Part shown: in pieces, positions 1 to 10,860 of the stretch
How the letters are laid out: every line of letters starts with the position of its first letter
Numbering within the stretch: position 1 is the first letter of the stretch
DNA from: Cristatella mucedo
Lineage: Eukaryota > Bryozoa > Phylactolaemata > Cristatellidae
Direction of reading: 5' to 3'
Assembly (NCBI GenBank): GCA_009760855.2
Contig: WPIO01000010.1
Location: forward strand, 450,001-507,500
DNA: 57,500 nucleotides
Notes under the pieces: generated by a model
The model's input: only the letters and a program-made list of their open reading frames with translations
Told to the model about the DNA's origin: nothing
Databases searched by the model: none
Position numbers and translations under genes: made by a program

Positions 1-1084
1 AAACATATGCTGGCGACCATGTTGAACAGCCAGCTTTGGGCAGGGCACTGTGCCCATGGCAGTATCTGACATGGCTGTATGAACAAACGATGCCGTATTA
101 GCTAGGTGTACAGCTCTGCGATAGGACAAAACCAGAATAACGTCAACCAAATAACAACGACCGCTGCTGAAATGAAGCTGCGCTGGGCACAAGCATTGTA
201 ATGAACGCACTTTCTGTACTATACAGGTACAATTCTCACACATTAGCGTTGGCCGGCTGGCTACTTGCTCAGTACCTTTACAGCCCATTTAAAATCTTCA
301 CCTGAAGGCCTTAAGTCGGTCAAGTTCTCCAGAGTGGCCTTGAACTCAATCGACCAGAGCTAAAATCGATCAAACATAATAGTTAGCTACGGAATCGAAT
401 TGGCCTGAAGACGCCAGCTGAAGCTGTCGGCATACGAAGCCTGGGGCGAAGCTTGACGTTGACCGAGGTGACTTGATCGAGCAAGCTTCTCAGCTACTGA
501 CGTACTGTCGTCTGAATCGCACAGGAGAGGCATGCCTGAACGGTGGTTATATAACCGAACCAAGCATATGGTCGAACTTTAGCTACACGGTAATAAATGC
601 TCTTTGCTACCGGGCTTGCTTCCCAGCAGTCGGCAGCATTTTAGCTGACTCTTAGAGTGGCCGCTGTGCTGGCTGTAAGCCAGGCATATTAAAGTTACAC
701 ACACCATGCGAAAAATGTTTATTGGCAGCTCAAAAACTAACATATGTGCTGCTGGTGCGTACGTGTTTAGTGTGACCTCGTCCGAACTCAATACTTTACG
801 GCCTACCTTGTCTGGCCAGGCATAGGAGGCCGCAAGCGTCTACATTCAAGTCTCTTTTGCTGGACCACAGTGAACTGAGCCTCGTTTTTATTGAAAGGGT
901 CAGCAACTGATCTAGGACTAGCACTCAGTCGCCTGTCGATATCACCCCGTGGTCGTACTGTGAGGGTTCAAATCAGACTGGCTGGGCTACTGCATCAGCA
1001 CCAAACGAGGATTTGTGAATGAAAACGTTTTCCAGTGGCCGGGCAGTGTGCATAGCTCCGTTATCTTGCGATAACTTATTGGCT
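1..1084. other. Intergenic, nothing recognised
   Basis: No homologous ORF, splice-bounded exon or repeat family could be recognised here. Open frames are at most 70 codons and carry no conserved motif. Confidence 0.5.
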
Positions 1085-1245
1085 ATAAGTTATGTAACTA
1101 GCTGATTTAACGGCCTCTCGTGTATAGCGAAAGAAGAGCCTTTACGGCTTTCAACGCCGCTTGCAGTAGCGATACAAGATCGCCTACCTCAGGATTCGAA
1201 CCCACGAACATCGGTACCGAGGCCTCTAGTAGGCCATCACGGCTC
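1085..1245 (-). repeat. tRNA-derived SINE, family B (minus orientation)
   Basis: Read on the minus strand, this has a pol III B-box-like GTGGGTTCGAATCC, then a short body with a CTTGCAAGCGG-like segment. It ends in the family tail (GGCTCTTC...TATA.ACGAGG..GTTAAATCA). The same tail and box recur near 9.5, 24.4, 36.4, 37.3, 37.4 and 42.7 kb, which defines the family. Confidence 0.7.
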
Positions 1246-3429
1246 ACCAACGTGCCCCAAGCGGAGTATTTGAGGATTAGTCCGACTCGCTTGACCAATA
1301 ATAGCTTGAGTGCGGTAATTTTGTGAGACGCGCAGCGTGAGAACGAGGCATTTCGGGCAGGTAGGCCGGCGCAAGGATCTACAGGTGAGTGACAGGACTA
1401 TCAGTGACCTTGAGGCCGACACCCTGCTTGGTAGAGAGTCGTCGCACATACTCGAATAGAGGCGAAACCCACAAAGCATGCTGACATGAGCAAACAGCGC
1501 ACGCGACCGTACTCGTCAATGCTCTACGCGAGATATACTTCAATGGTGGGCTTATGTAGACGGCTACCACTACGCTGGTCCTAGCGCACAAACCGGCATG
1601 AGTCCGCGTAATCAGCCAACAACCAGCAACAGCTGCAGCACGACGAAGCCTTGTCAGCAACAACGTATCCGTTATCTTCGCCGGTCAAATTGACGTATTA
1701 AACATAAAGACGCCGAGCGACTGCGTAACCTCTTGGATTCTTTAGGTTCCAATGGCTGGTTGCGCGGTGGACGGCCGGTTTTTTACGGGGGTATCCCGAT
1801 TTCCGGTTTAACGACTTGCCTGTCCAAAATATCTCGCTTATTTTTCCGAATATAATTACTCGCGTGCGTTTATTTAATATAAGTAACTTGTATTTGATGC
1901 GATACCGCACACTATTGCTAAAACGTTGGGATGTGAGAGTGTGATTATGCCGGTCGTTACGTCACTTGGCAGCAGTTGGCGTCATCGCCGCTGGCATCCG
2001 CTGTAGCCGTGGCCGCGCGGCTCGGGACCCTCTGGGAGTCATTCGCGCGCACGTACGGTCGAGCGCGAGTAGAGACGCAAAGAAGCGCATCGAATGGACT
2101 ATGTTTTTTCCAGTGAGGCTGCAGAGGTAAGCTCGCGCCTGCTGCCCCCCGTCCGGCGATGCGCGGCGCGATAGAACCGAGGCCCTGGTTACGGCGTCGA
2201 TCGGCCGGCAGGCCGCTCTTACCGCGGCCGGCAAGCGCCGTCGCCCGCCCTCTCGCCGCTGCGCTCTCCGTCCGGCGGCGCGGGGGTGAGCGAGCCTGCT
2301 GTCGCGCGCACGTGTCGCGCGCACCCTCAAGGTCAAAGTCGCCTCCCGCCCAGCGCGCCAAGGCTCCGGGTGACATGGCGACTACTACCTCGTTCCTCTT
2401 GGGCTCGTCGCAAGGTCACCCTTCTCCCCGTCCCGCTCATACGCCGCGATACGCATCCGTTTTAATTCACGGCCGCGGTTCGCGCCAGCGCATCGCGAGC
2501 GCTTCGAAACGCCTTTTGCAACGGCGCGCCGGCGTAGGTCGAGCGTCGATGGACGTGTACTTGCAGCGACGCGAGCTTCGCGCCTCGCCGCCTCCCACTT
2601 GCCCCGCCCTCCCCTACTTCCTTCCCCCGCCCGCCCGCCCGCCATCGCTCCCGCGGTTCGCTCGATGACCGCGCGCGACTCCGCCAACCGGACTGGCAAG
2701 TTCACAACGACGGTTCGCGTTCGGAAAATTCGGTCTGTCGGTCGATGCGGGTTGACGCGCGACGATGCAACGGCGGTGTTTTCAGGGATGTCCGTCAATT
2801 CATCTGCTGAGCAATGGCGGAAGTCGCGACCGCTCGCTCTCTTAGCAGCTGGACGGTCGGAAGTAACCTGACCAACCCGCCGACTGCAGGTGAGCGGGCG
2901 AGCGTCGGCACGTCCTTCGCTCTCACGACTTCCTTCGCGAAACCGGGATACCTGCTAACCAGTGGCCTTGAGTGTCTTCTCGTGTGCTTATTCATGCTTG
3001 TCTAGGCACGATACCTAGCGTGCCGTAACCTATTGATTATTACTTGTCTTGCAGAGTTCTAGAGTGGCTGAATGGGTATTGAGTTCTCCTATTGCGCTAA
3101 ACAACAGACTTATTATATTATTAATAATAGTAAAAAAGTTAAGAAAAACCTGATGAAAGTATATCTCATTCTAAGCACTTAACATGTGCTGGAATCACTC
3201 GCTCGCTGTGACTTCCTGTCTCCTGCTGGATCGTTCCGGACGGTGGGTGCGCGTTGAGCGATCTTACCTGGGCTTTTGTCAAATGTCGCCGCAGCGGAAG
3301 CCGTCAGCGCACCCGAGGCAGCTGGAAGTTGAAGCGGGCAGCACAGGTGACAGGAGTGAGAAGTGGAAGTGAGAGTCGATGTCGAGGCCGACTCGGCATC
3401 CTCGTTTGTCTCTATATACTATATATATC
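1246..3429. other. Intergenic; CpG-rich from about 1950 to 2900
   Basis: The first part is unremarkable. From about 1,950 base composition jumps to very GC- and CpG-rich, and overlapping ORFs of 90-170 codons appear on both strands. These look like composition artefacts (Arg/Ala/Pro-rich, no domain motifs). It could be a CpG-island promoter of an unseen transcript, but no exon could be supported. Confidence 0.4.
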
Positions 3430-3566
3430 TTTTACAATTTATTTTTATAGCGCCCTAGAGATCAATTGATCTCTATCCAGGCGCTTCACACGTCCCGCTG
3501 AGCTCGAGTCCGCGACCGAGTGGTCGTCAAAGGCGAGCACCCTGCCCGCCCGCGGTAGCCAAATTA
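3430..3566 (-). repeat. tRNA-derived SINE, family A with LINE-like hairpin tail
   Basis: On the minus strand there is a tRNA-like head with GCGGACTCGAGCTC at the B-box position. It is followed by an AAGCGCC...GGCGCTATAAAAATAAA tail whose arms pair through AGAGAT/ATCTCT. The same structure recurs at 7.7, 34.5, 49.3 and 54.1 kb. Confidence 0.7.
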
Positions 3567-4420
3567 GGATAGCTGCAGAAGAGCCTTAGCGCACGTCCGC
3601 TAGCAGCGCGAAATTTAAGATTCGCGACCACTGTAGCCACACTCGAGCCCGCGACCTGGCAACGTCAAGCGCGCGCCAGCGGCCGCGCGCCCAGGTCGAG
3701 ACCCGCGGTTGACCGCTCGCGCGCCCGAGCGTCTCGCGAAGCGCCCGCTGGGCGCACGCTTCGGCGGCGGCGTCGAGTGCTCGTCGTCGCCGCGCGAGCC
3801 TGACGTTGCGCTTCCGTTTCGCGAAACGCCGCAATTGGGGCCGGCGGAAGCTCGCGCTACATCGCTGACAATCAGATGCTGCCCTGCAATCGTACGACGG
3901 TTTGCTAGCGCGCTCGGTCGTGAAAATGTCTATCGATCATTGCAGGCTGGCATTCTCCGGTGACACCGTGTTGACCCGGTTCGCGTTCGCGCGCGCGAGC
4001 GCGCGTTTGTCGGCCGACATTGCGGAAATGCAGGGCATCTTTCTCCGCGCCGCTTGGTCTCGTCGCAGGCCATTCGTTAACTTAATTACGTCGCGAAACT
4101 CGCTAGCGAATGAAGGGCATTGCCGCCTCGCGCCGTATCGCAGCGGCGTGCGCGCCCGCGCGTGCGTTTTCACTGTCCATCCCGTCCTTCCGCCCTTTCA
4201 TTTGTTGCGAAGGCCGCGAGCAGGCGGTCGCTGGCTGAGCCGAGCGAACACAGGAATCTTCAAAGAAAGCGCTGTAAGTCCCGGTCGTTGCCGAGCGAGC
4301 GCTTTGACGCCGACTCCAGTGCCGCGCCCCTCGAGACGAACGGTCGAGCACGGCTTCTGCTCGCGCAGCGGCGGCTGACTCGGCTTGATGAGCAGAAGCT
4401 GCCGCATCATCGTGGCCCGC

Positions 4421-4587
4421 GGTCGCTCGTACTTCGGTACTCACGTCGTGGGTTCAAGTCCTGCAGCCAGCCAGCCGCCGCCCGTAGCGCGGCGGTCGCC
4501 TGCTGCGAGGCGACCGCCGCGCTACGGCCAATGGCGACGGCCGCTAAAGCTATTCTGCCGTCGCCGTGTAAACGAGGCTATTGAATC
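4421..4587 (+). repeat. SINE family B copy (diverged)
   Basis: It contains GTCGTGGGTTCAAGTCCTGCAG (B-box type) followed by a GCGACGGCCGCTAAAGCTATTCTGCCG body and a GTGTAAACGAGGCTATTGAATC tail, as in other family B copies. A perfect 20-bp inverted repeat sits inside the element. Confidence 0.6.
4482..4527. repeat. Perfect 20-bp inverted repeat, 6-nt loop
   Basis: The arms at 4482-4501 and 4508-4527 are exact reverse complements, separated by GCTGCG. The repeat lies inside a SINE copy in the CpG-rich tract. Confidence 0.9.
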
Positions 4588-4808
4588 GTCCTTCAATCTT
4601 TGCTTTGCCTTACGTCATTTCCCGGTCCGATTCTGACGCGCCTGTCTCTGGCCGCAAGCTCGCCGAACAATAGAGGCTGCGGCGGCGAGCCTGCGGCCGG
4701 CTCTCGTGGATCGCCAGCGCTCGCCGCTGCAGCGGCCGCTCGGCCGTCCTTCACGCAGCGACCTTTGAGCGACCGCCGAGCCGGCGGCTGCCGCCTCTGT
4801 TGCGCCTG

Positions 4809-4858
4809 AATGGGCGCTTGGCTCGGCGGGGCGCAGAGCCGAGCCAAGCGCGCCCATT
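4809..4858. repeat. Near-perfect 19-bp inverted repeat
   Basis: The arms at 4809-4827 and 4838-4858 are complementary apart from a 2-nt GC insertion in the right arm, with a 10-nt spacer. Confidence 0.85.
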
Positions 4859-5597
4859 GTGATTTGCCGGTTCAGCTGCTGGCGCAAAGCGATCGTTTGT
4901 AGGACGTCCCTGCGAAATCGCGCCGCACAGCGCCGTTCCTTTCTCGTTGACAACTTAAGCGCTCAGTGGCGAACGGCCAGCGGCGCTGCTCGACCGCTAT
5001 TAGGCACCTTTCAACTCCCCGAGACCGAACCTCGTCGTCTGCTTCGCCGTCCGAACGCTTTGTGCTTTAAAAGTGCGGGACGCTCGACGAAAATCCAGCC
5101 GACTCGACTGTGTCATTTATTTAGCGGCGCTGTCGCAGTGCGCTTGTCACGTGCAGTCGACGACAATTGCCTTGCCGCCTGACGCCGCGCGCTTTGGACC
5201 CGGTAGCCATCGCGATACTTGAAAGCTGCTGCTCGTTTAGATGTAGTCGCTCCGCTACAATCCGTCAGGGGGCGCTGGCAGCGCGGGAAATTTCGACCAC
5301 TCGTGAATTACCATACGATTTATCGAACCTCGAATCGTCACCGCTTCTTGAATTCGTGTGCACAATTTAAAAGGTAGACCGCTCGCAGTATACCTGAATG
5401 CATTTATTTACGCTCGCGAGCAGCAGCTACGAATGGCTTCTGGCCGCGAAGCGGTTTGCGTGAAAAATTCAAGTCCATATCCTGTCGAGAGCAAGTCCCG
5501 CCGGCTTAGCGAATGAGGACGAAGATGAGGACGGAGCCCCGAGCGCGGAGAACCGACCGCTCCGCCCTCAGTCGAAGCCTCAACCTCGAGTAGCGCC

Positions 5598-5638
5598 CGC
5601 TCCGCAGCGCGGCCGCTTCTCGGCCGCGCTGCGGAGCG
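5598..5638. repeat. Perfect 18-bp inverted repeat, 5-nt loop
   Basis: The arms at 5598-5615 and 5621-5638 flank CTTCT. They are entirely GC-rich, and a cruciform or stable RNA hairpin is possible. Confidence 0.9.
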
Positions 5639-6005
5639 CGTGCGATCCAATAGCTCTCTGGCGGGAAAGGTAGGACTCGAAGGCTCGTCGTCGCTGTCAG
5701 CCGGCCGGCCGGCATCCGGATCCAGTTGATTTTTAGCGACGCGATGCGACGCTCCGCCCCGCACGCAGCGTACGGCTGACGAGCACCGTGGCCGAACGCT
5801 TCAAAACTATGCGAATCCCGCGCGCGTCGAACGCGCGATTTCTTCCTTTGGCGGACGCCGCCAAGTGCGTGCGAACAGCCAGCGAACTGCGCCTGCGCAG
5901 TGGGAGCTGTCTGAGCGGTCGGGCGCTGCCTGCCGGTCGCTGTGTGTCCGTGCGCCGGCGCGCGTCCGTCCGCTCTCCTTCCCTCGCTGACGCTTCACAT
6001 GCGAT

Positions 6006-6069
6006 GCGTGCAGCGTCCGCCATCCATCCGCGTGCGAGTGCACGCGGATGGATGGCGGACGCTGCACGC
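6006..6069. repeat. Perfect 30-bp inverted repeat, 4-nt loop
   Basis: The arms at 6006-6035 and 6040-6069 are exact reverse complements around a GAGT loop, with no mismatch in 30 pairs. No terminal-inverted-repeat transposon or target-site duplication is evident. Confidence 0.95.
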
Positions 6070-6333
6070 CCTGCAGCGATCGCCCTCCGCACGCGCGCAT
6101 GTGCGCCCCCTCCCCTGCTGCCGCTCGCCGGCTCGTCGCGTCCTCCGTCGATTCGTCGACCGACCGCCGGCTCGCTACCTGTCGCCGCGCCGCGCACTTC
6201 CCGCTCCCTGCGGATGGCTTTCGCCAATCGTGAAAGCTGCAGCAGGAAGAGCGCCGCGGTGAGCCAGATCGAGTTCCGCGTCGGCCTCGCTCGCCGCATC
6301 TGAGCGCGCCGCTTCGCGCCGAGACCGAGCCAC

Positions 6334-6394
6334 GCGCACGCGCTTCAGCCGCCGGCGCGCCGGGAGCGCGACGCCGCGGCTGAAGCGCGTGCGC
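6334..6394. repeat. Perfect 19-bp inverted repeat, 23-nt spacer
   Basis: The arms at 6334-6352 and 6376-6394 pair exactly. The spacer is GC-rich. Confidence 0.9.
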
Positions 6395-7714
6395 AGGCAG
6401 AGCGTCGCTGGCTTCTTTCTCTCTGAGCGCACAAGCGGCGATCGGGCGAGCGGGACGGCGGCGGCCGATCCGTGCGTAGCGCGGCTGCCGCCGAACCGAC
6501 GCGCGCGAGACGAGACGCTCGAGCGGCGGCAGCCGAGAGGCGGCGCCGTGGTGTCGCACTTGGGAGCGCGAGGGCTGTAATAAAATATTCATATAGCACC
6601 CTAAGCTAAGGAGCTGGTGGACATCTAGCCCCTTTGTGTCAATTCAGTCAAGTCAGCGGAAGTCCTAGTCAGCATCAATCGTGCCGTGATGGGGACCGGA
6701 GCTCGATTGCAGTACGGCGCTCGTCGACTGCTATTTTTTCACCCTTGCCCAAATAATATACATATATATATATATATATATTCAATTATTTTACGTATAT
6801 TATTTAAAAAAAAAACTTTGTTTATTATCGTCATCTGTCAACTATTTTTATCCGCTGGCTAGACCCGTAGGCAGCGGTTCTGAAGCCGGTTGCGCGTCAA
6901 GCTTGCCTTGTCGCTCCAATCCAGCTGGCTTAGCCGACTATGTACGCTACCAGGGACTAGGTACTCAAGTCTGGATCAATATTTAAACGCGAACCTTGTA
7001 TAAGCCTGCTGCCAGCCAAAGCTACGAACGGCCGCTCTAGTATTCTGCCTTTTACGTAGTTTGCTGCTCGACAGCTATTCCCTCATGTGTACTCGCGCTA
7101 TACATATCCATACCCGAATGCATATGCGAGCATTTGCGTATATTCGCACGCGCAGGGAACTAGTGCGTCGCATAAATCCGCCGCCGAAGGCCACGCATGC
7201 ATTCAACCATTCGTCGGTTGCCAAGGACGCGATGACAGTCGTGCAGCGGGTACGCTCGCTTTCTGGTCACCGACAGTAGCAGACGCAATGGTTTCAGCCT
7301 GGCGCGAAGTTTTAATTTTAAATGCACCCACCCATCGTTCACGCAGAAAACACTGCCGCGCAATTCGTGTGACCTTTGCGCACCAGTAAGATATTAATTT
7401 ATCTGCTCTTCCACCGCTTCTTCCGCGGAAGAAGCCCCGGATAGCTTGCGTTTTTTGAGTCGGCGGAGCTTGCCTGCAGCGTTCGCCTTTGTCTGTTGTC
7501 ACGTGACCTCCGGGTCTAGCTGCAACTGTCGACTTGTCTGGTTGCGCCGTGCCACTACACTTTTTAAGTCATGTGACACATTCTTTTAACTGCAATAGAA
7601 AGACGACTTTTTGTTTCCTTTGAATGCGCGACTTTCTAATTGACTAGGTCGCCCTGCGAGTCTAGCTCCTGAGAATTCTGCATGACCTATCTTCCAAGTC
7701 TTAAAATATAATGC

Positions 7715-7848
7715 ATATGTATAGCGCTCGAAGAGAACTTAATCTCTATTCAGGCGCTCCACATATGCCTCGGGGTCTCGAGCCCACTACCTCAGCCAGA
7801 CCTTGGTCGAGGCGAGCACCTCAACCGCTGGACCAAACCGGCTCGGCG
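7715..7848 (-). repeat. SINE family A (minus orientation)
   Basis: The minus strand reads a tRNA-like head (TTTGGTCCAGCGGTTGAGG at the A-box position and TAGTGGGCTCGAGACC at the B-box position). It then shows the AGCGCC/GGCGCT-type tail hairpin, here with GGAGCGCCTG...AGCGCTATACA. Confidence 0.8.
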
Positions 7849-9041
7849 TCTTCGTGCTAAACGCTCGTTTGGCGGAAATGATAAATCCGCGCGTTTAGCC
7901 CGCACTCGCAAGCGCATGCGCGTGTGAACCTCCCATTCATCCGGGCAACTCATTGCAAGCTCTCACGCCTTTGCGCCCGAAGCCTTCGCCTCTTCTCGCG
8001 CGAGAGCGGCGCTTCAAGGTGAAGCTGATCTGAAAGCTGGGCGAACGCGGTGTGCATTCTCTACCGCCGTCCAGCGAGAGCTCGCCAGCTTGCTGCTGCT
8101 GCTGCTTAGGCCGCGAAACGTTATCGCTCCTTCGGCGAGCGAAACTAAGCTTCCGATCGATGCCCCGCCTTCATCTCTGGCTCGCACGCGAGCGTGGCCA
8201 TTAACTACAGCAGACCGTCCTAGGGAGCCCGCTCGCGGCAGCGGTGCCGCTGCGGCGAGATTGCCAACTCGGCAACGGCTCGGACCTTTTTTGTTTGCTA
8301 ACCGCCAACTAGCGAAGCGCTCAGTGCGCCTGCGAGCTCCCGACCGTGAAGAGCGAGCAATTGTTTAATTGTGTGCTCGGCTATGGAAGGAAGCAGCGCC
8401 ATAGTGCAGCGCCGAGCAAGCAGCTCTCGAACGAGGCTGCGATCTGGCAGCCGACGCCGCTAGAGAGCGCTCGCGAGAGTCGACTAAGGCGCACTCTCCT
8501 CGGCCGCTGAGCGGCTTCGGTTAGTCGCTCTCGCTCTGCACGCTTGCTGTCTGGAACAGCCGTTTTGGTCGACCGGTTATGCCGCAGCTGTTCGTTGTCC
8601 GCTTGATTTCCTTCGTAAATAAGCCTTAGTTTAGTGCCTCCTGCTGACTGCGGAGTGATGATTTGATTCTGCAATCGTTTAAGCCTAGCCCGCATCCCAA
8701 GACTGCAGGCGCCTTCTACACTCGCGTCTGGTCTATGAGGACCTCGGCAATAAAAGAGAGCCCTGCAATTCAATCGACGAGACCTATTTTGAGGAGAGAG
8801 AGAGAGGAAGGAATACAGTGGTCAGAGGCAAAGTGCAGGCAGTTGCACCTCTCGCGTACGACGAAATAGAGTTTCCCTAAACATCGCTGGTCCATTTGTA
8901 TCGGGCGTCATGCCGAGGCTAGAGAAAGAGTGGCCCGTCGAGAATACTATTCCCGCTATTTTCAAAGATTTAGCTGCTTTAATATGTAATCGCCTCGTTC
9001 GCGAGCTGAAGCCTCTGGATCAAAGCGAGCGAAGCCAAAAA

Positions 9042-9078
9042 CTCGCTAAGCACCACATTGAGGTGGGTGCTTAGCGAG
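9042..9078. repeat. Perfect 13-bp inverted repeat
   Basis: The arms at 9042-9054 and 9066-9078 pair exactly around an 11-nt loop. Confidence 0.85.
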
Positions 9079-9404
9079 ACTCCGATTCTCGCCGAACCCG
9101 AAAAGTTGAGGTCGCAGTCGAGATGATAGCTGAAAGCATGCGAAGAGGGCGTCGAATCGGGCGCAGGCGCTGAGCCGCTCCACGCTCGAGCAGTCGATAG
9201 CTATGCACGGTGGGCAGGCACTGCATCTACACGTGACCGCTAAGGTGCAGCGCCTGCACCCGCCGACGCTCGGCTGCTCGAATGGTCTCCCTGAAGCAGC
9301 TGGCTTGAAGACTGTTAAATTGTATAAGAACTGCAGTCAGAGCGACTCTTTACTTATAATGAAGGTTTACAGTGGTTAAACGTTTGCTGCAGTGCTAATA
9401 ATCA

Positions 9405-9562
9405 GCCGTGATCGCACACTAGGTAAGGTGATTGCTCTATACGACCGAGGTCCCGTGGTCGTGGGTTCGAATCGTGCGGTGTCCTTTGCTGCCGCTGCAA
9501 GCGGTGGCGATGGACTTTTAAGGCTCTTCTGCCGCTACATAAAGATGTTGTTAAATTAGCTA
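9405..9562 (+). repeat. SINE family B (plus orientation)
   Basis: A tRNA-like head (GATCGCACACTAGGTAAGG...) carries the B-box GTGGGTTCGAATCGTG, followed by a GCAAGCGGTGGCGATGG body and a CTCTTCTGCCGCTACATAAA...GTTAAATTAGCT tail. Confidence 0.75.
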
Positions 9563-9940
9563 GTATTTATCTATTTATTTCCAACCGCACATGTACGCTG
9601 CGGCGCCCCTCAGCAACCGGCTTAGGTCGTGCGTTTTCTTTGAGTTCTGTCTCAGGTCTAATATCGGGAGGTCTTACAAAACATTGGTCTTGATAACCGG
9701 GTGGATGTGTAATTGCGTTTGTAATTTAGTCCGTGTATTTGTGACATCGCGTCTAGCCTTCCGTAACTTTCTCCTCGTCTGCCTTTCTGCCTTGAAATGA
9801 GACTGTTACAAGTAGTGTAAAACGTGGTAGCTAGATCCTCCTATAGTGAATATCGCAACTACCATATTCCACCACTTTACTCTGATATGTCCTGGCCGCC
9901 ACCCAGCAATTAACCGGGAACGGGAGGAACCTGAAGAGAC

Positions 9941-10312
<372 letters not shown>

Positions 10313-10860
10313 CGTGAGGCGCCTTTAGTGCACAAAAGAGCTGCAAATATCATCTATATTTCGAGTGGATCGTTACCACTTGCCAACGGAGCTCTACGAA
10401 TCGCTAGTATGGATGCGGGAAACGTCGCTCGGCGTGCCGAATAGCGGCGTCTCGCTGAGGCGCTAGCTGTCCTCAGCTAGTAACCGCGGGTCAGCGACCT
10501 CACTGAAGCGGTCGCTCCGTCAGATTGCTTCCGGTTGATATACTTTCATTTTGCGCCATCATACCAACATGAACGACGGGACAGTACGGTCGCGTATAAA
10601 AGGATGTCTCGCGAAAACGGTTTGGCAGAGCCGCAGAACTTGCTTGAAGCCCGGGTTCGTTTGCGGGTCAGCGGTCACCACAGCCTTGACCTTGTCTAAC
10701 CAAAGCAGCCTCGTCGTCGTCGTCGACTGAGCAGTCCGGCCGTGCGAATATATCCGAGCGAGCGCGCCCCGCCGCCGCCGCGCAGCGTCGCCGCCTTCGC
10801 CGTCCCTGGCTCGTGACGCTCGTCGGACGCCAGCTCGACACTCGCTTCTCCTCCTTCCAG

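Larger units (their letters stand above)
3567..6590. other. CpG-island-like tract without recognised gene
   Basis: Very GC- and CpG-rich DNA. Long ORFs occur in almost every frame (for example 188 and 261 codons on the minus strand and 171 on the plus strand around 5.7-6.6 kb). They overlap each other, are dominated by Arg, Ala and Ser, and contain no recognisable domain, so I read them as compositional. Five long inverted repeats listed separately fall inside. An unmethylated CpG island or promoter region is possible. Confidence 0.45.
6591..9404. other. Intergenic without recognised gene
   Basis: This stretch contains a short TA run near 6,760-6,780, a family A SINE at 7.7 kb and a moderately GC-rich part from about 7.9 to 9.3 kb. 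ORFs of up to 130 codons show no domain motif. Confidence 0.4.

Noticed and set aside
1957-2798. Arg/Ala-rich ORFs of 124-169 codons
   Set aside because: They overlap on both strands in CpG-rich DNA without splice-bounded structure or motifs.
5733-6592. Overlapping ORFs of 188 and 261 codons (minus) and 171 codons (plus)
   Set aside because: They overlap in several frames, are dominated by Arg/Ala/Ser and lack domains. Extreme GC content with few stops explains them, and two inverted repeats run through them.
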